DNA of 64,000 nt from EB88 sp965199135 (GTDB lineage: Bacteria > Acidobacteriota > Terriglobia > Terriglobales > Acidobacteriaceae), in assembly GCA_965199135.1 (NCBI GenBank), contig OZ240685.1:1612001-1676000 (forward strand), given 5' to 3'. Both the position numbers and the translations under genes were made by a program. Positions 61,560 to 64,000 of the stretch are shown here, piece after piece. The notes under the pieces were generated by a model. The model saw only the letters and a list, made by a program, of their open reading frames with translations, did no database searches and was not told the DNA's origin. Each line of letters opens with the position of its first letter. The stretch's first letter is position 1.

Positions 61560-62426
61560 ATGCAGAACCATCAGGACCTTCGGATCGAAGCTACCAACCT
61601 ACTGCCATTTAGCCGTCGGGAAACACCTTCCATTGCACGAGAGATCCGCGCATTGCAGCCGGCTCGCGTTCTTTCCTCGCCTGGCGCTCCCAGGGAGTTG
61701 TCGCGACCCGAGTTGCTGGCACACGACGCTCGGAACGCCTTGACCTCTCTGGAGTTAATCGCAGGATTGGTTGCGGAACCGGGCGTTCTCGCGCCCGCTT
61801 ACTCTCAGTGCGGCAAGGATCTTGTGTCGGTCGCGCTGGTTTTACGAGAGCTTGTAGGAGAGTTGGCAAACGGAAGTGCCGCTCCTGCCGGCGCTCTTTC
61901 AGGCAAGGGAGAGGTCGGAAAGCGAGCGTTTCGAAAGGCTCAGAGTGCAGGCGCGTATCTCCAGGGCTGTACCGGGATGCTGCGCGCGCTCGCGGGCACA
62001 AAGGTGGAGCTGTACGTCTCGACAGAATCTGCATTACCAGTGCTCGCGGTCAGTGAGGAGTCGCTGACACGCGTGCTGATGAACCTGGTGAAGAACAGCA
62101 GCGAAGCGATGCCGAATGGGGGCGTCATCCACATCACCGCCCGCCGAGGTCTGAGCCGCACGGCACCATCGGTCTTGATCCATGTTGCGGATACCGGCGA
62201 CGGCATCCCTGCTCACGCGCTTGACCAGATCTTTCGACCGGGATTTAGCTCCAAACGTACTGCTGCGGACTCAGAGGAAAGAGGGTTAGGATTAGCCATT
62301 GTTCGGGAAATTATCGAAGGAGCAGGCGGAGAGATACGAGTAGCAAGTACGATACGAAAAGGTACAACTTTCGAGTTAAAGATACCTTGTCTCGACTTAG
62401 CAAAGGAAGGTACAGAACTTCCGTAA
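61560..62426 (+). CDS. Sensor histidine kinase, soluble NtrB-like
   Basis: 288 residues without membrane segments. The likely phospho-accepting His55 lies in ELLAHDARNALTSLELI. The ATPase part has the N box NLVKNSSEAMPNGG, G1 VADTGDGIP and G2 ERGLGLAIVREIIEGAGG. No sensory domain is visible, so the signal must come from protein contact or the short N-terminus. It ends 59 bp before the sigma-54-type regulator and is its probable partner. The DNA at its 3' end is richer in A and T than the surroundings. Confidence 0.85.
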   Translation: MQNHQDLRIEATNLLPFSRRETPSIAREIRALQPARVLSSPGAPRELSRPELLAHDARNALTSLELIAGLVAEPGVLAPAYSQCGKDLVSVALVLRELVGELANGSAAPAGALSGKGEVGKRAFRKAQSAGAYLQGCTGMLRALAGTKVELYVSTESALPVLAVSEESLTRVLMNLVKNSSEAMPNGGVIHITARRGLSRTAPSVLIHVADTGDGIPAHALDQIFRPGFSSKRTAADSEERGLGLAIVREIIEGAGGEIRVASTIRKGTTFELKIPCLDLAKEGTELP

Positions 62427-62485
62427 CTAGAGCCCAGGGAGACTTAGTCTTAGAATGGGCCCAACACTCGTACAACACACAACTT

Positions 62486-63910
62486 ATGGCTAATTTACTG
62501 CCTGCGAAGATGCACGTCCTTATTCTGGACGAGGACGCGGCTGTCAGGTCTGCCGTTTGCGATATTGCAAGCGCCCAGGGCTTTCAACCGCAAACCGTCG
62601 ACTCTGTCGATGCCGCTCGCGCCTACCTGCGCGGCAACAGCACGGACGTCCTTTTGCTCGATCTCAAGGCCTCGTGCGGCGAGGCGATCGAGTTGCTCGA
62701 CGAGGTGAAGACGCTTCGTCCGGAAACCTCGGTAATCGTCATGACTGCCTACGCTACGGTTACCTCTGCGGTCGAGGCGATGCGCACCGGGGCTACCGAC
62801 TACCTCACTAAGCCGTTCGCCATGGAAGAACTGGCGACCATGCTTGAGCGCACAGCCGAGCGGCGGGAGATCGACGCGGAGAGCCGCAGGCTGCGAGAGC
62901 GCCTCCGCACTCCCGGAGCGCTCGGCACGATCGTCGGGCAGAGCCCGGAGATGGACAAGATTTACCGGATTTTGTCCAAGGTCGCCCATAGCAATCACCC
63001 GGTGATGATCCTGGGTGAAAGCGGCACTGGCAAGGAGCTGGTTGCGCGATCGATCCACTGTAACGGACCGCACGCGCAACAGCCGTTTCTGCCGGTGGAC
63101 TGTGGCTCGCTGGTGCCCACCCTGGTGGAGAGCGAACTCTTTGGCTACGTGAAGGGCGCTTTCACCGGTGCCATGCGCGACAAGGTAGGCCTGTTTGCGG
63201 CAGCAGGCGAGGGTACCGTCTTCCTCGACGAGGTAGGGGAACTGCCCCTGGACCTGCAGGCTAAGCTCCTGCGGGCGCTTCAGGAGCGTGAAGTGCGTCC
63301 GGTCGGCTCAAGCGTCAGGGTTCCCATCAAGGCGCGCGTGCTCGCAGCGACGAACCGAGATCTCAAGCAGATGATGGAGCAGGGACGCTTCCGCAAGGAC
63401 CTGTACTACCGACTGAACGTCGTCAGCCTTCGCCTGCCTGCCCTGCGCGAGCGGCGCCAGGACGTCTCGTTGCTGACGGCCTACTTCCTCGACCGGATCG
63501 GCAAGGAAGATGGACGGGTCTTCCAACTCAGCGACGAAGCCCTGCGGATCATCAACGAGTACGACTGGCCCGGCAACGTACGCGAACTCGAAAACGCGTT
63601 GCAACGCGCCTGCTCGATGACATCAGGGAGCGTGGTGCAGTTGGGTGATATGCCTTCCGCGGTTCAGGAGTTCCACTTGCAGCAACGCCGCTTGACCATG
63701 CCGCTCCGCGAAGTCCTCGAAACAGCAGCCGCTGCATCGCCCCGCGTGACCTCGCTGGCGGAGATGGAGAAGAAGGCGATCCTCGACGCGATCCAGCGCC
63801 TCAACGGAGACAAGCTGCAGGCGGCAAAGCTGCTTGGCATCGGCAAAACCACGCTCTACCGGAAGCTGAAAGAGTATGGGCTCAACGAGATCAGCGCGCA
63901 CGCGTCCTAG
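62486..63910 (+). CDS. Sigma-54-dependent response regulator (NtrC family)
   Basis: 474 residues from the ATG at 62486 (MANLLPAKMHVLILDED). Receiver with phosphoacceptor Asp59 (VLLLDLKAS) and TKPF lysine; AAA+ domain with Walker A GESGTGKE, the sigma-54 contact loop GAFTGAM and Walker B VFLDEVGELPL; C-terminal Fis-type helix-turn-helix (GDKLQAAKLLGIGKTTLYRKLKEYG). It activates sigma-54 promoters when phosphorylated. The target genes cannot be read from the window. An ATG 24 bp downstream is a possible alternative start. Confidence 0.95.
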   Translation: MANLLPAKMHVLILDEDAAVRSAVCDIASAQGFQPQTVDSVDAARAYLRGNSTDVLLLDLKASCGEAIELLDEVKTLRPETSVIVMTAYATVTSAVEAMRTGATDYLTKPFAMEELATMLERTAERREIDAESRRLRERLRTPGALGTIVGQSPEMDKIYRILSKVAHSNHPVMILGESGTGKELVARSIHCNGPHAQQPFLPVDCGSLVPTLVESELFGYVKGAFTGAMRDKVGLFAAAGEGTVFLDEVGELPLDLQAKLLRALQEREVRPVGSSVRVPIKARVLAATNRDLKQMMEQGRFRKDLYYRLNVVSLRLPALRERRQDVSLLTAYFLDRIGKEDGRVFQLSDEALRIINEYDWPGNVRELENALQRACSMTSGSVVQLGDMPSAVQEFHLQQRRLTMPLREVLETAAAASPRVTSLAEMEKKAILDAIQRLNGDKLQAAKLLGIGKTTLYRKLKEYGLNEISAHAS

Positions 63911-63951
63911 CTGCACCGCAGGGTAACGAGGGAAGCAACACGGAGGAAGCA

Positions 63952-64000
63952 ATGCAAAGCGCACTGATCATCACCGCGGTACCTGAAGCAGCCCAGTGTG
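63952..64000 (+). CDS. Start of an unidentified gene, cut by the window end
   Basis: An ATG at 63952 follows a CGGAGGAAG ribosome site at good spacing. Sixteen codons are visible (MQSALIITAVPEAAQC), starting with a beta-strand-like hydrophobic run. Too short to assign a family. Confidence 0.55.
   Translation, partial: MQSALIITAVPEAAQC

Overview
The window looks like a chromosomal segment of a GC-rich member of the Acidobacteriota, probably Terriglobia/Acidobacteriaceae. This is inferred from four things: the mixture of carboxypeptidase-regulatory-like secreted proteins, a large beta-propeller lipoprotein, a heme oxygenase-bacteriophytochrome module, and a dispersed palindrome containing the TCCTGAACG...GAAGGATCTG type of arm. 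No rRNA, tRNA, CRISPR array, prophage or insertion sequence was recognised.

Region 1 (1-7650). The tail of an ISC iron-sulfur assembly operon (hscA 3' end, fdx, iscX) converges on a YraN-family nuclease-fold gene. Next come a small unrecognised gene, a large surface lipoprotein and an exported S9 prolyl-oligopeptidase-type peptidase, all on the minus strand. A 748-bp gene-free stretch follows and probably carries the promoter and leader of the ribosomal cluster.

Region 2 (7649-30219). An uninterrupted str-S10-spc-alpha supercluster runs on the plus strand: rpsL rpsG fusA tuf rpsJ rplC rplD rplW rplB rpsS rplV rpsC rplP rpmC rpsQ rplN rplX rplE rpsZ rpsH rplF rplR rpsE rpmD rplO secY adk map infA rpmJ rpsM rpsK rpsD rpoA rplQ. 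Gene order is canonical. Many gaps are unusually long (40-235 bp) and hold short GC hairpins. One of them, between rplO and secY, looks like an intrinsic terminator. A strong terminator follows rplQ.

Region 3 (30343-36748, minus strand). guaB is followed by two adjacent secreted carboxypeptidase-regulatory-like proteins and a Tat-exported protein.

Region 4 (36749-49503). A membrane acyltransferase, a flavin reductase-like protein, a 1305-residue GH13-type protein, class Ia ribonucleotide reductase (nrdAB, with NrdR-box-like sites upstream and a duplicated 3' end of nrdB), a YoaK/DUF1275 membrane protein and RecQ.

Region 5 (49627-54652). A light-sensing module: heme oxygenase, bacteriophytochrome histidine kinase, a single-domain response regulator and a REC-PAS-histidine kinase, the last three with overlapping ends.

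Region 6 (54762-64000). A three-domain acyl-AMP ligase/ACP/acyltransferase fusion, a frameshifted pyridoxamine-phosphate-oxidase-like gene, a formate/nitrite-type transporter, a LacD-type aldolase, RNase PH, a histidine kinase and NtrC-type regulator pair, and the first codons of a gene cut by the window end.

The core of the window (translation, transcription, secretion, nucleotide synthesis) is ordinary housekeeping. The parts most worth attention are the light-sensing module, the ligase-ACP-acyltransferase fusion, the hairpin-rich gaps of the ribosomal cluster, and the nrd regulatory and terminal sequences.
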